This document shows, piece by piece, positions 9,612 through 20,136 of a stretch of 58,996 nt of DNA. Position 1 is the first letter of the stretch, and each line of letters starts with the position of its first letter. Source of the DNA: Nemertoderma westbladi (lineage: Eukaryota > Xenacoelomorpha > Nemertodermatida > Nemertodermatidae); assembly GCA_032718475.1 (NCBI GenBank), contig JAUCBJ010005345.1:1-58996 (forward strand). Direction: 5' to 3'. A program made the position numbers and the translations under genes. The notes beneath the pieces were generated by a model, which saw nothing but the letters and a program-made list of their open reading frames with translations, had not been told where the DNA came from and did no database searches.

Positions 9612-12180
9612 TAACCCTATTAAACCCAGGGTGGGGTCAATATGGCCCCACCTCGTGGTTTTTTTTGTTATAACTCTGAAACAAACGTAGTTGGTAATCT
9701 GAAATTTTATGACTTTTCCTAAATATCTATTGTCTTCCTAATAGTGAAAACGGTTTTCAAAAATATTGGGAAGTTTTCGAGTTATAGCACCATTTTTAAC
9801 CCTACTTTTGGCACTTTGTTTGAGACATTTTTTGAAAATTACATTTCATGAAATATAATTTTATAACATCTCTATTTATGATTTACACCAGTTTTTGGTG
9901 TTTGCAATTAGATAGAATTCATATTATAAATTAATTTAGAAATTTCAAACAATTTTTTCGGCGGGTGCCAAATTTTGGTGCCAGCACCAAATTTTGAAAT
10001 ATGTAACTTTTGTAAATTGATTGTTTGAACCTGTTTTTTGCGCAATAGGGGTTATTTTGGGTTCTGCTTTCGATGGAAAATATACGACTTGCACTAGGCG
10101 CATCAAACGTGTATTTTTCGGTGCTGTGTGAAAATTTGGTGCCAACGCGAAATTTTGAAAATATATTCAATAGTTAAATTGCTTGTGACAACTTATTTCC
10201 CGCGCTTTAGAGGTTTGTGGCGGTTCTGAGTAAATGGAATATATAAGTACAGTATCTAACTAGACATCTCATACTTGTATTTTTCGGAAGCCATCAAATA
10301 TATTTTTAAATACCATCAAATATATCAATTGATTGTGTCACCCTGTTTCTTGAGTTATACGGGTTTGTGAGGGTTTTGAATTCAATGGAATAAGTAAAGA
10401 TGGTATAAGAGTTTTTGTTGCTGTCGATTCCAAATCAGGGGTTTGACGCAGATCTAAGTTCCCGGGGGTTGTGCTCGATCCCAGAATACTAGTCACTAGT
10501 CACCGGAAGTATTGGTGTTAGGCTTGAAATTTGTCATGCAGGTCGTGAAAAAAGAATAGCTAGATTGAATGTTAATTTAATCGCCAATAACTGATTAATT
10601 ATAAACAATCTGATTCTAAATAATTTGGGCTCTCATGCACCAAATAATAAGAATAAATAACAATAAACACAAGAGAATAATAAACCTACGGTACAAGATA
10701 ATTTATTTAGTATTTTACTTTATAGGACGGCGGACTTACTTTATAAGATTTTAACCACCCCAACTACGTTTGATACCCATCTGTCCGGTCAGTGTCCGTC
10801 ACGTTTTCCAGCTTTCCGTTACGTTTCGAGTCCTTTTCAGGCTCGATAACGCCGTAGGCACTGGCTACAGCCTAACTGCTAACAGACACCCGTAGTTTTA
10901 ACTATAGCACTGTCAGACTATTGTTCAATCTATTGTCAGGCTGATGCCCTTTTTGAATTACCATCCAATTTTGAATTTCTAAAAGTTTTCCAAACATAAC
11001 CAAAGTTTATTGTTCTATTCGTCGCCATTTCAATTTCAGAAATCACCATTTCAAATTTCCCTCCAATTCACACACACACAAACACAACATAAAGTGGTTC
11101 TAACTGTTGCGCGCACACAAAAATTCTGTCGCACACACACAAGAAATCACCATTTCAAATTTCCCTCCAATTTCACACACCAGTGAAGGTATGCGGCTTT
11201 CAGTAGCCCTCTAGCCCGTAATAACTCAGTCGACACAAACAGTAAACGCACCACTCAAGATAAGTCCTGTTTCCTTCACAGCGCACTCCGCTGATTGTTT
11301 CCGAGTCCTTTTCAGGCTCGTACTACGCACAGCAAGTCACGTCACTAGGGATAAGGTGACCCTTTGCACTAGGCTAGGCTGACAGGAAATCTACCTGAAT
11401 AATCGAATAATTTTGGGGCTATGAATTTCTAGTTTTGAAATTGGAAGTTTGATCAAAATTGGAAATAACGCGAACAGTTTTCAAACTTGTATTTTTTGTC
11501 GGATTTTGTATAAATTTTTGTGCCAGCACCAAATTTTTTAAAATAAGCAAATTGATCAATAGATAGTATCATCTTGTTTCTTGCGTATGCGGGTTTGTGA
11601 GGGTCCCTAATCCGATGGAATCAAAACAGCACTGGAAATCTCAAACTTGTAGTTTTTGGTGATGGGTACGATACCAAAGTTTGCCATATTACGCCGAAAA
11701 TACGTGTAGCAATGATCTGGCAACTTAGAAATGTATTCCATTAGAATCAGCGCCCCGGAAAACCTCTAAATGTGAATTTATAGCATCGTATAAGTGAATT
11801 AACAATTTTGTGTGTAAACCGAAAAGTGCTGGTTACTTGTTTTTTCATTTTTTTGGCAAAACAACCATTTATAATAATTAGACCAATTTTAAATATTTTC
11901 TAATGGATTTTGCGCCCCAGAAAACCTGTATTGAAAAACAATTAGCCGAAAATTGTAACTTTCAAATTTTATGAAAATTGTTCACTACTACTTGTAATTT
12001 TGGTGCTACAATACAACCACCCAGTACATTTTTTCGAAATTATTTGTTTTCGGTCGGATTCAGACTCGTGAAATCTACGTACAAACAAAAAATCATACGT
12101 TTTCGTTGAAATTTGTAGATTTTAGAGTGGGGAGGGATGGGGGGTATTTGTACAACATTTTATAGCACGGTACTAATTAA
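9612..12180. repeat. Dispersed repeat with ~150-bp internal units, split by a solo LTR
   Basis: 9612 to about 10240 matches 21500-22145 at high similarity (TCTGAAATTTTATGACTTTT, TTGGGAAGTTTTCGAGTTAT, GGCGGGTGCCAAATTTTGG and others in order). Inside, an approximately 145-165-bp unit recurs, each copy ending near TTGTATTTTTCGG (about 10110, 10276, 11488, 11647) and carrying GGTGCCAGCACCAAATTT or a variant. The repeat is interrupted by the LTR at 10416-11476 and resumes exactly after it. No coding capacity or class-defining termini were found; both copies start after TTTAACCCTATTAAA. Confidence 0.72.
10416..11476 (-). mobile_element. Solo LTR related to the BEL/Pao LTR at 35631-36548
   Basis: In the minus orientation it aligns loosely but colinearly with the 3' LTR: start TGTTGC(T/C)GT, a shared AATAATTTGGGCT block, a shared CTTTT..AGATTTTAACC block, two copies of GAGCCTGAAAAGGACTCG (complement at 10827-10845 and 11302-11320), and end GCGAACA. 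It is flanked by a 5-bp duplication GTTTT (10411-10415 and 11477-11481), as BEL/Pao integrases make. Removing it restores a continuous host repeat (TAAGAGTTTT joined to CAAACTTGTA). It is about 140 bp longer than the 3' LTR, with a CA-rich expansion near 11070-11180. Confidence 0.75.
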
Positions 12181-12185
12181 AAGGT

Positions 12186-12995
12186 TAAGGCCAGTGTATT
12201 TTAATTGGGGTCTCAAGAAAGTCATGGGCTGTCCTCTGTCCGACATGCTTATTTCTCCATGGGGTAGCTTAAGCGCAAGATTGTGCACAGGCTAGTCCTT
12301 ACGGTGAAAACAATATCCTGCCATTGCAGGAGGCTGCTTTGTTGATGTGTCAATCATGGGGGAACCAATGACACCCCGATGTTATATCGTATCTGCTGTC
12401 TGGTTGGAGATGTGTACATTGTACAGAAAATAGATAACATACAGGTAACAGATGTCATCCACATGCTCAAGCATACCATCCTTTGAGCTTATGCTCATAC
12501 GATCAGACATTTCTTGAGGACTTTTAAAGTGAACAGTCAAAATTAGGAGTTCACAAAAAGACCAACACTACATGAATGAAGCCTGCTCTAATGAGCGTTG
12601 GGCTCTCTTTAGTGATTCTGATAGTACTCCCAAGTCATCAGCAAAATCGAGATCAGTTAGGTACCTACTTGGCTGGATTTCCTCGACTTCTGCAACCAGC
12701 AAGTGGAATTACAATCACCCCACCATCATTATGGTTAAGGAAATGCATAGAACATAGTCAACAACAATTCTAAATAAGAATGGTGGAAGTGTGTCACCCT
12801 AGAGGACACCCCAGTACACGTCAAATGGTTATGTGCCACCGTCAACAGTAGGCATAGACACAAATGTCGTTAATCTATCGTATAATGAGATGATTGCTGC
12901 AATAATTTCTTAAGGAATCCCATATAATGAAAGGAATCCCACATATGCTGAACATACATGAGTGAGGCACTGAATCAAAGAACTGAAATACTATA
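12186..12995 (-). pseudogene. Decayed copy of the main LINE, internal deletion
   Basis: Minus-strand fragments correspond in order to the LINE at 36912-39992: the C-terminal region (12206-12430), then after a deletion the ADD/LEHVDDF region (12445-12670), then the GDTLAPF/VDY region (12700-12950). Many substitutions and indels break every frame; short plus-strand frames at 12572-12773 are shadows. Confidence 0.72.
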
Positions 12996-13017
12996 ACATA
13001 ATAAAAATATTATTAAT

Positions 13018-13250
13018 GCCATGCAATCCGCAATTGGCATGCTCTGCAACGCAACGTGCATAAAGAATGCAATACCGGCTTATCAACAGAATTGTGCTGT
13101 CACAACTCCATATCACCCTTGACTTTCGCGAGATGATCCACATCTTCAAGGCCAGTAGTGTCCTTTAGGAGGCATCTAAAAAAGTCGTGGGCTGTCCAGT
13201 CCACCATACTTATTTTCTCCATGAGGCTGCCAAAGCACAAGATTTTATAG
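13018..13250 (-). mobile_element. 3' end fragment of the main LINE
   Basis: The block GCAATACCGGCTTATC, CACAACTCCATATCACCC, AGATGATCCACATCTTCAAG, GAGGCATCTAAAAAAGTCGTG matches 36950-37085 with scattered changes, in the same minus orientation. Confidence 0.7.
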
Positions 13251-14825
13251 TAATCCAGAGTTTATAGTACAGGTGTGATGAAATCCTGGTGAAGTTGCGA
13301 GTTGGGTGGGACTACAGATGAAGTTAGGACAATTCGGATCCGAAATTCTTTTATGTTGGGTAAGAATTGTCCAGGTACGAATATTTGACCTTCTAACAGT
13401 AGGATGGTATTTTTTCAAAAAATATTCTTGTTACGGGAGCGATCCCTGAGGCACTTCGTCACCCAGAAAACCAATACGTCACCTCAAACAGTTATTAACC
13501 AAAATGGGAAATCTATTAGCACCATGGTTAGTAAGGACCACAAAGGTGAACTTACAACAAGGGATCCTTGCCAAAAGGGACAAATTGGATGTCATAAGAC
13601 CACGCAACCTTCCATATACATGTTAGCGTTCCATCCGATGCACGCCACCTGCTGGTAGAATGGGGAAAGGGGGGTAATTTACGTGTTATCCAATTACCCA
13701 ATATAATATTGCATACCGAGAGATGTGAGGTATTGCATTGATAGGTAAGGGATGGTTTAACACACATCTCAGGGATAAAGCCAATACAGGGTGGAGGAAA
13801 CTTGGGGGTATGAATGGGGGGAAAAACCAACCAATAGCTGTGGAGCACATGGACAATAATCGTGTATCTATTGGTAGGTCAACATGTAGGTAGGACTGTG
13901 ATAAGTTTCCATGTTGCTTCCGTGCAGTTTCCATGGATACAACATATATGTTACCCAATATTAATTATGTTCATTTGGCAATTATCTACTGTGGATGTCG
14001 AAAGGTTTTATACCATCATCGTCGTCGCCTAGTACTTACTGATTGTGCTGTGATCCGTTTATCGGTACTTATCAGCTATTATTAACAACGTTAAACCACA
14101 AACTCTTTTGTTATACACCGGCCTACGGCCTTTCAGCCATTGCAGTTGCTAGAACGCGGCGACGCGTACTGAACACGACACAAACACACCGTTCGGGATC
14201 CCGCGCCAACTCAGATCCCGTCACAATACAATATTAAAGTTAAGCTATTGTATTCATTATTATTTATTGGTGCAGTGTGTAACCATTTTAACACAGGCAG
14301 CAGCAGTGAGTCTCGGCAGTAGTGAGAGAGGGTATTAATTAGGAAACACAAACCGATTAATCATAAAGGGCATTAGCCAATAGTGAAGTAGCGACCGTGA
14401 CATCTCATTGGTCAGAACAGCAATAATCAAACCCCTATCAAGCTAACAGCAGCTTATACTACTGTAATGTCAATTTATATTCAGTACATGGGCATCTCAT
14501 TCCCTGAGAAGTCGCATTTAGTTTAACGATTCTGTTACTGCTGTAATATCAATTTATATACGTTGACTTACTACTGACTTGTGCTATTACTGGTAACTGT
14601 TTATTACCTATGATATTTTATTATACATAACATGGAAGCAGAAACAAGAAGCTAGTTTTCCCGAACGTCCAAAATAGTGACATCACAGCCTACATATACA
14701 TATGCATATGCCTACATATGCCTACACAGCTACAGAACCAGTTAAAACAGACTTTCACCCCAAAACTCTTATCACACGCTCGATAACCAGCCGCCCATTT
14801 ACTCTAACTCTAAGACACAGCCGGT
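13251..14825. other. Non-coding stretch, nothing firm
   Basis: No gene is supported. Frames at 13404-13958 and 14043-14237 lack known motifs, splice signals or matching codon bias. A GACAATTC(GG/TT)-type sequence near 13350-13380 recurs near 15070-15140, suggesting a small diverged repeat. It lies downstream of the last crystallin exon found and could hide a further exon. Confidence 0.4.
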
Positions 14826-15060
14826 TACCGTGACAGTTCTAGAAAAAAATGTGTTCTAGAACAATTTTTCTATATCAAAATCGGTAACTAACATGTGTTA
14901 TATAACATTTATGAATAAGTCGAAAAAACTAGCTACTATAAAAAAATGTGTTCTAGAACAAAAATATTCACCAAAATGGATGCTAACATGCGTTCTATAA
15001 CATTTTATAAAAAAAATTATCAAAAACTATAGCTAGTATAAAAAAAATCGATATAGCGTG
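14826..15060. repeat. Diverged tandem repeat with TTCTAGAAC palindromes
   Basis: About two units of roughly 110 bp each contain TGTGTTCTAGAACAA, a TAACATG(T/C)GTT block and ATAACATTTAT followed by AAAAACTA(T)AGCTA. Related TTCTAGAA-rich sequence occurs at 40640-40900. There is no coding content. Confidence 0.5.
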
Positions 15061-15288
15061 CTTTCACTAGTCTGTATCCGGACAATTCTTACCTGTCAAA
15101 AAAAAATTTCGGGTACAAATTATCCGGGTACGAATTGTCTGGAGACCATCACAGATATGTGTGGTATCTCTATCTAAACAACATGTACCTGTAAATCTGC
15201 TAGTTTTGTATTTAAGTTTCTCTCTTACTGACAATTATAATATAAATTATAAAATTATATAATATTACCGTATATTTTATATTATTAC

Positions 15289-15439
15289 CTCCAGGCCATC
15301 CATGGGTATCTCCCTGTTATGACAAGAGACTTTGCGAAGTCGTTGAACTCGTAAACTCCAAGGTCTGGGATGCTACACCTGAAGTATGCATCCCCATCAA
15401 ATGTGATTATGGGAGTGTTGCAGGTCTGTAGAGTATCTC
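15289..15439 (-). CDS. Beta-gamma-crystallin-type gene, exon 3
   Basis: On the minus strand an acceptor CTTATTGTTGTAG precedes a 151-nt open exon ending at donor AG|GTAATA. It encodes a Greek-key half with ITFDGDAYFRC, then FNDFAKSLVITGRYPWMAW. NDFAKS fits the (N/D)(N/D)xx(S/T)S calcium-binding signature of microbial and invertebrate beta-gamma-crystallins. It begins in the phase needed by exon 2 (phase 1) and ends in phase 2, the same phase as exon 1, as expected where introns separate repeated motifs. The longer frame at 15285-15623 reads into the intron. No exon 4 was recognised between here and 12 kb. Confidence 0.62.
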
Positions 15440-16243
15440 CTACAACAATAAGGATAAATTGAGAAAGAGGCGCAAAGTTTGAAGATAGAGAGAGGACTTT
15501 CGACACAATCAAATGTAGTGTTACAAACAAACCGTTCCATTTAATTATTTTTGACATACTTTTGAAAATATTACATTCTTGATCGTTTTGATTGACCCCA
15601 TCACCGTTTTTCCAAACACACACTTAACCTTAAATCCAGGGACACACCATGTTGGAGGGAATATACAGCTGTGTATAATTGTGTTAAATCTTGGTTTAAT
15701 ATAAACAATACAAAACGGGACATTTACATTTGACAGGCATATTTATAACCCAAATAATATGTCCTTCCCTCAATATTTCCAAAGCCCCTTTACCTATTAT
15801 TCAGCATGATCTCGAAAATATTTTTTTAATTATTGTCATAATTTACAGCTATTATTACAGCTAATTAGGCCTACAGTTTTACTGCAAACCCGGGGTCGCT
15901 ACCCCCCATATTTTCCCGGGTGTCTCTAATTATGATAATATGAATATGACTAATAATTATGATATCAAAAAAATATTTTTGTCAAAAGATAATTTATGAC
16001 TGCTGATGGACAAAGTTCCTGAATTCCAAACCCAACAAAATAATAGATTTCGGTGTGATTACAGTTTGGGTAGCAGAAAGACACAAGTTATTATTAGAAA
16101 ACCGCCGAAAAAATTTCACAATTATTGAACAGCACATCAATTGTGTTTCCCACATTATATCACACATCATCTACAATCTACAAATAGTCACGGCCTGAAC
16201 TAGTCACCCAGAACACGGCTCATTAACTAGTTGAACTATTCTG
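15440..16243 (-). other. Intron sequence between crystallin exons 2 and 3
   Basis: AT-rich with no assigned repeat. It includes a short CCCGGG-containing segment near 15890-15925. I see no coding or RNA signal. Confidence 0.45.
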
Positions 16244-16560
16244 AACTTACAGGCATACCCTCATGGCTGCCCTCACAAAGGATCGTATACCCTTAAATGG
16301 TATTGAAGAATCATCTTCCACGGGAATTTGAAAAAAACTCTTAGTAAGATGAGACTTAATAACAAACTTAGACAGTGAAAGTTTGTGTAATAATGTAATC
16401 TCATTTAGCAACAGCAGTGGGAATGCGCAGCAATACTGGCAAATATTTGTAAATGCAGTGAGTGACCTCTGAGATCTCTTGCCACCAATTGGTTTTTGCC
16501 TTTCAGGTTTGACGAGAACAGCCAATACATCAAGTTTATCATACTCGGTTTGAAGCACAG
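16244..16560 (-). pseudogene. Ty3/gypsy-like reverse transcriptase fragment
   Basis: The minus frame reads TEYDKLDVLAVLVKP, then KPIGGKRSQRSLTAFTN, then SKFVIKSHLTKSFFQIPV and IPFKGIRSFVRAAM. This order (linker, KKP.GG.R, then the LTK.F.QIP motif-A neighbourhood, then PFKG.R) is that of LTR-retrotransposon polymerases of the gypsy group in invertebrates. The FPLLLLNEI segment is out of frame relative to its neighbours and HLTK replaces DLTK, so the catalytic Asp is lost. It lies in the crystallin intron, same strand. Confidence 0.6.
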
Positions 16561-16829
16561 ATAAGTTTTCTAAATTGTAAAATGGAATCTTCCCTTTGTT
16601 TGAGAAGGGATTACCGAACCTAAATTATTACCGGGGGGTGCGAATGTAAGTGGATCCAATTTTAGGTTCAAAAATATGATAGTATTTTTGCAACAACTCA
16701 TTTATGGGGGTGATTTAGTTGATTATCAGAATCAACTACAACTACAACACCACCGGGGTAAATTTATTCGCATTACTTCACCATACACATACTGTACATA
16801 TAATTTATTCCATGTATATGTATAATGTA
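16561..16829. other. Intron sequence, nothing recognised
   Basis: AT-rich, with TATATGTATAATG-type simple sequence near 16800. Confidence 0.4.
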
Positions 16830-16975
16830 TACATTTACAACAGGCACAAAAATCACTAAAATATCATGGTGCCATTGTCTGGAACTCGTTAGATAACAGC
16901 CTAAAACAATGCAAATCTAAAAGATCACTCGCACACAAATTAAAAATGCAATTAATTTCTGAACTAAACTAAATA
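16830..16975 (+). pseudogene. C-terminal end of a LINE (CR1/L2-like)
   Basis: A short plus frame too small for most gene finders reads KYHGAIVWNSLDNSLKQC, then RSLAHKLKMQLISEL and a stop. The pattern Y.GA..WN.L...LK.....S...FK..LK..LI is the end of many CR1/L2/Jockey-like reverse transcriptases. Everything upstream is missing. Confidence 0.6.
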
Positions 16976-17130
16976 AACCAACAATATTGAACATAAGAGT
17001 ACCTAAAGTAAGAAAATTTAATTAATTAACACCTAACAGTAAAACCAATAATCACGTCTTAAACAAACTAAACACAAACCCAAACTCAGGGAAAGCAAAA
17101 ACCGTAATGTTTCTACCAAGGGTGACACCA

Positions 17131-17168
<38 letters not shown>

Positions 17169-17230
17169 CGCTGATGGAAGTCAACAACACTAGCATAAGC
17201 TACTGTTGACTTCTATCAGTGCGTAGCATT
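17131..17230. repeat. Poly(C) tract and adjacent small inverted repeat
   Basis: A run of about 25 C is followed, after a short A run, by an inverted repeat: CGCTGATGGAAGTCAACA near 17168 and TGTTGACTTCTATCAGTGCG near 17203-17222, loop about 17 bases. It may be the core of a small palindromic MITE, but clear target duplications were not seen. The frame at 17390-17686 has no motif that I recognise. Confidence 0.45.
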
Positions 17231-18266
17231 GTAACTTAGTAACGCCCCCAACCCCAATTCCTCACAACCTTTGTAATATAAATGAAAGGTGGCAGATATA
17301 TTTCCATCTTATCATTTCTCATCCATCCATATATTTTTTCATCTTTCTATGCGCGGTCGATTTGTGAAAAGAATAAATAAATCAAATAATTAAATCAAAA
17401 GTGGCATTGAATATAAGCAGGTAAATAAATGGCTATCTACTTTCTCCAACCGATATAAAATATTTAACCTATCAAGGGAAGGTATCATCTTTTCAGCTTC
17501 CAAAATTAATTTACCATTGTATAATATAGGTGAATCTGGAGACAATAAATTATTTTTAACATCTGAAACATCCATTTTCTGAAACATCCATTCTCTTCTC
17601 ACTTTAAATCCGCTAAGTTGAGGAATGTCAATTAGGAGCATGCGAAACCATAACCATAGTGATAAAGAATGCACTGCCACACCCATTTAAGAGAAGTGAT
17701 TTCCTTGACAATCGAGGAGCGGATGATAGAACTTGGAGCATGTGCCACAATATAACCTAACAGGCTCTAACTGTATGGCATTTTGGGCAGCAGACCACCA
17801 GACCTAATGGTATTTGACATCACATCAGCTCAATAGTCAAATTTATGAAAAGAAAAACATTACAATAGTCCCATTTATGAAAAGAAAAACATTACAACCA
17901 TCATCTTTACAGATATAAAGTGTCAAGGTACCAAAACCTATATAGGCCTATTCTTGTGAATAGTATTTGATTGTAGCATAGATTTGAAAAAACACCCCAG
18001 CCACTATGCCAATAAGATGGAAAACAGAACTCTCAGTCCCTGATTGTAGCATGTATGTAATCCTGTAATCACTACTGCAGAACAGACTAACAACAAACTG
18101 GTATGCTGTACACAAGACAAACCTATAAACCTAATCATCAAATACCGGTGTGTACGTACATTGTACAACCTTAACTAAATAGTCCGCATCCAATAAATGA
18201 CAAGACAACGTACACTACTGGCGCTATAAATATACTGTTATTTAAAAGCACATTGGGGTTCCGAAC
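17231..18266 (-). other. Intron sequence between crystallin exons 2 and 3
   Basis: No gene recognised. A short tandem duplication (TTTATGAAAAGAAAAACATT, twice) lies at 17842-17895. The remainder is ordinary AT-rich sequence. Confidence 0.45.
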
Positions 18267-18421
18267 CTGCGTAGAATTCCTTACGGAACATTATGATTCC
18301 GTGTTCTGGTATGACTCTCAGAGAGCTCATTATATTAGAAGTAGACAGGTGGACTGATGAATAGCTCCCCGGTTCTAGAATATCAGTAACCCCGTCAAAC
18401 TCGTTTTCGTAAAGTATCCAT
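18267..18421 (-). CDS. Beta-gamma-crystallin-type gene, exon 2
   Basis: The acceptor TATTTCTAG opens a 155-nt exon that completes a split codon from exon 1 (phase 2) and then reads WILYENEFDGVTDILEPGSY, SSVHLSTSNIMSSLRVIPEH and GIIMFRKEFYAG. The W.LYE..F.G....LEPG.Y...SSLRVIP pattern is the second Greek-key motif of a beta-gamma-crystallin domain, and SNIMSS is close to the calcium signature. The last third starts another motif that continues in exon 3. The likely donor is GCAG|GTTCGG (weak consensus, chosen because it gives the phase exon 3 needs). This exon was not in an ATG-initiated frame and was found by motif. Confidence 0.68.
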
Positions 18422-18661
18422 CTAGAAATAGGAATTCAAATATTAATTATGTTCCAGAATTAACCCAAAATTTTTAGATTTGCAGTGTACTATGACTACT
18501 TGTTAATCATATAAAAACACTTGATCTTGTGCTACTTATGACTCATGGTAGCGAGGACTGTGGTAGTAGCTAGGGGCTCATGGCAGTAGCTGGGACCTGC
18601 GCTACTAGATCGGGGAGACTATAGTTTAGACACTTTGTAAACAATTAGATATCTCTATAAC

Positions 18662-19505
18662 CCGCCTGCTGCATTGAAGCTGCACATGAGATGCTATGCT
18701 GGCTTAACAGAAATGGTACTCCATTGAGCAGCAGTAGAACTGGTACTACTGGTGACTACATAATCGGTCGTTAAGTTTACGGTGTATTTTGTGCGACTTC
18801 CAATTCTTAATCCAAATCAAATCTTCAAATTTAATGGAAAGCCCATTCAATGTTACCCATGCCTTTCCCTTACGTATTCGAAGGTCCTCACCTGACTTCC
18901 GGATCCATGATCCCAGGTAACAGAAGTCGTCCACATGCTCAAGCATACCATCCGTTGATATTATATTAAGCTCATATGATGAGACATTTCATGAAGACTA
19001 TCAAATTTAACTGTCAAAATTTTGGTCTTCTTGAATTTAACAAGAAGACCAACACTAGAAGCAGCCTGTTCTAATAATCTGAGGAGCCGCTGGGCTCCAT
19101 ATAATGATTCTGAGAGCACTCTTTAGTCATCAGCAAAGTCTAGATCAGTTAGGTACTTGGCTGGATTTCCTTGACTTTTGGTGTTACCATTAGCATTACC
19201 CCTATCATCATTACGATGATCTAAAGACATGCCATATTGCCATATAATAAACCAGAATTATGAATAAGATGGAGTAAGTGAGTCACCCTAGAGGTATAAG
19301 ACAAGACATATAATGATTCTGAGAGCACTCTTTAGTCATCAGCAAAGTCTAGATCAGTTAGGTGCTTGGCTGGATTTCCTCGACTTTTGGTGTTACCATT
19401 AGCATTACCCCTATCATCATTATAATGATCTAAGGACATGCCATATTGCCATATAATAAAACAGAATTATGAATAAGATGGTGTAAGTGTGTCACCCTAG
19501 AGGAA
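18662..19505 (-). pseudogene. Rearranged copy of the main LINE with a 209-bp tandem duplication
   Basis: The minus strand carries the LINE 3' tip (18662-18712), then after a deletion the LEHVDDFCYLGSWIRKSG region (18746-18960), the motif C region (about 19030-19160) and the segment towards motif B. A block of about 209 bp is present twice in tandem (19100-19308 and 19309-19505), each beginning ATAATGATTCTGAGAGCACT, with about 95% identity. All frames are broken. Confidence 0.8.
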
Positions 19506-19689
19506 TGTCCATAAAACTACGAAACGTCGAATCACCATCAAATAATGTGGTAAAATAAAAAATATAAAGGATTATGTCCCTCCATAAATATCACTTAATA
19601 ACTAATTTTATTCTATTTCACTATCTATACTAACCAAATACTGAAATAATTTATTATTAGATAATTGGAACTTACGTGCCACGGTGCAC

Positions 19690-19993
19690 TACAACGCGGT
19701 GTGCGAGGATAGAAGGTTCTCCTTCACTCCCCTTGTTGGAACCACCGATGGGGTGTGGTGCAAGGAGACTGATATCTTCATCAGCCACCTCGCTGAGAGC
19801 CTTGTGGCTCGGCGGCAGGGGATGCGCGAACGTGGCCTAGCCTGCGTTCTCGGGGGAGTTCGGAGGCGGCTTCAGTTCGCGCTCCTCCGCTCTAACTCCC
19901 TCTGTCTGCGTGGTGGCCGGCGTCCCTGGAGGGCGCTTTGCTTTGGAGATGGTGCGGGTCTGAAAGGGAATGACCTCGCAGACCGGTATTAAT
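19690..19993 (+). pseudogene. Fragment of the 7656-8352 retroelement module
   Basis: The plus frame reads FSFTPLVGTTDGV, then a helix-rich block, VRRRLQFALLRSNSLCLRGGRRP, and a stop at 19990-19992. It aligns in order with the last ~95 residues of the ORF at 7656-8352 (FTPLIFSALGG, then RRQLSFALLRASLMCVRGSRS) but is diverged, so it comes from another subfamily. It is flanked by 11-bp direct repeats CCACGGTGCAC (19679-19689 and 19994-20004) and ends at the stop codon with no 3' UTR or poly(A). It sits in the crystallin intron 1, 130 bp from exon 1. Confidence 0.62.
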
Positions 19994-20004
19994 CCACGGT
20001 GCAC

Positions 20005-20136
20005 CATTTTTAACTGTATGTTTAATTGGTTTGTCTTAATTGTATTGTTCTGATTGGTGGTGGGATGTTGGATTGGTGCAGCTATATGTTTAATTTTATA
20101 TACAATTTTAATCAATATACTATATGTCCAACTTAC
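20005..20136 (-). other. Start of crystallin intron 1
   Basis: Begins (minus strand) with the donor GTAAGT at 20131-20136. No other feature. Confidence 0.5.

Noticed and set aside
13404-14237. Short frames as genes
   Set aside because: No domain, no splice context, low complexity in places; consistent with chance open frames.
17390-17686. 98-codon minus-strand frame as an LTR-element pol piece
   Set aside because: It lies near the gypsy-like relic, but I could not match any recognisable motif.
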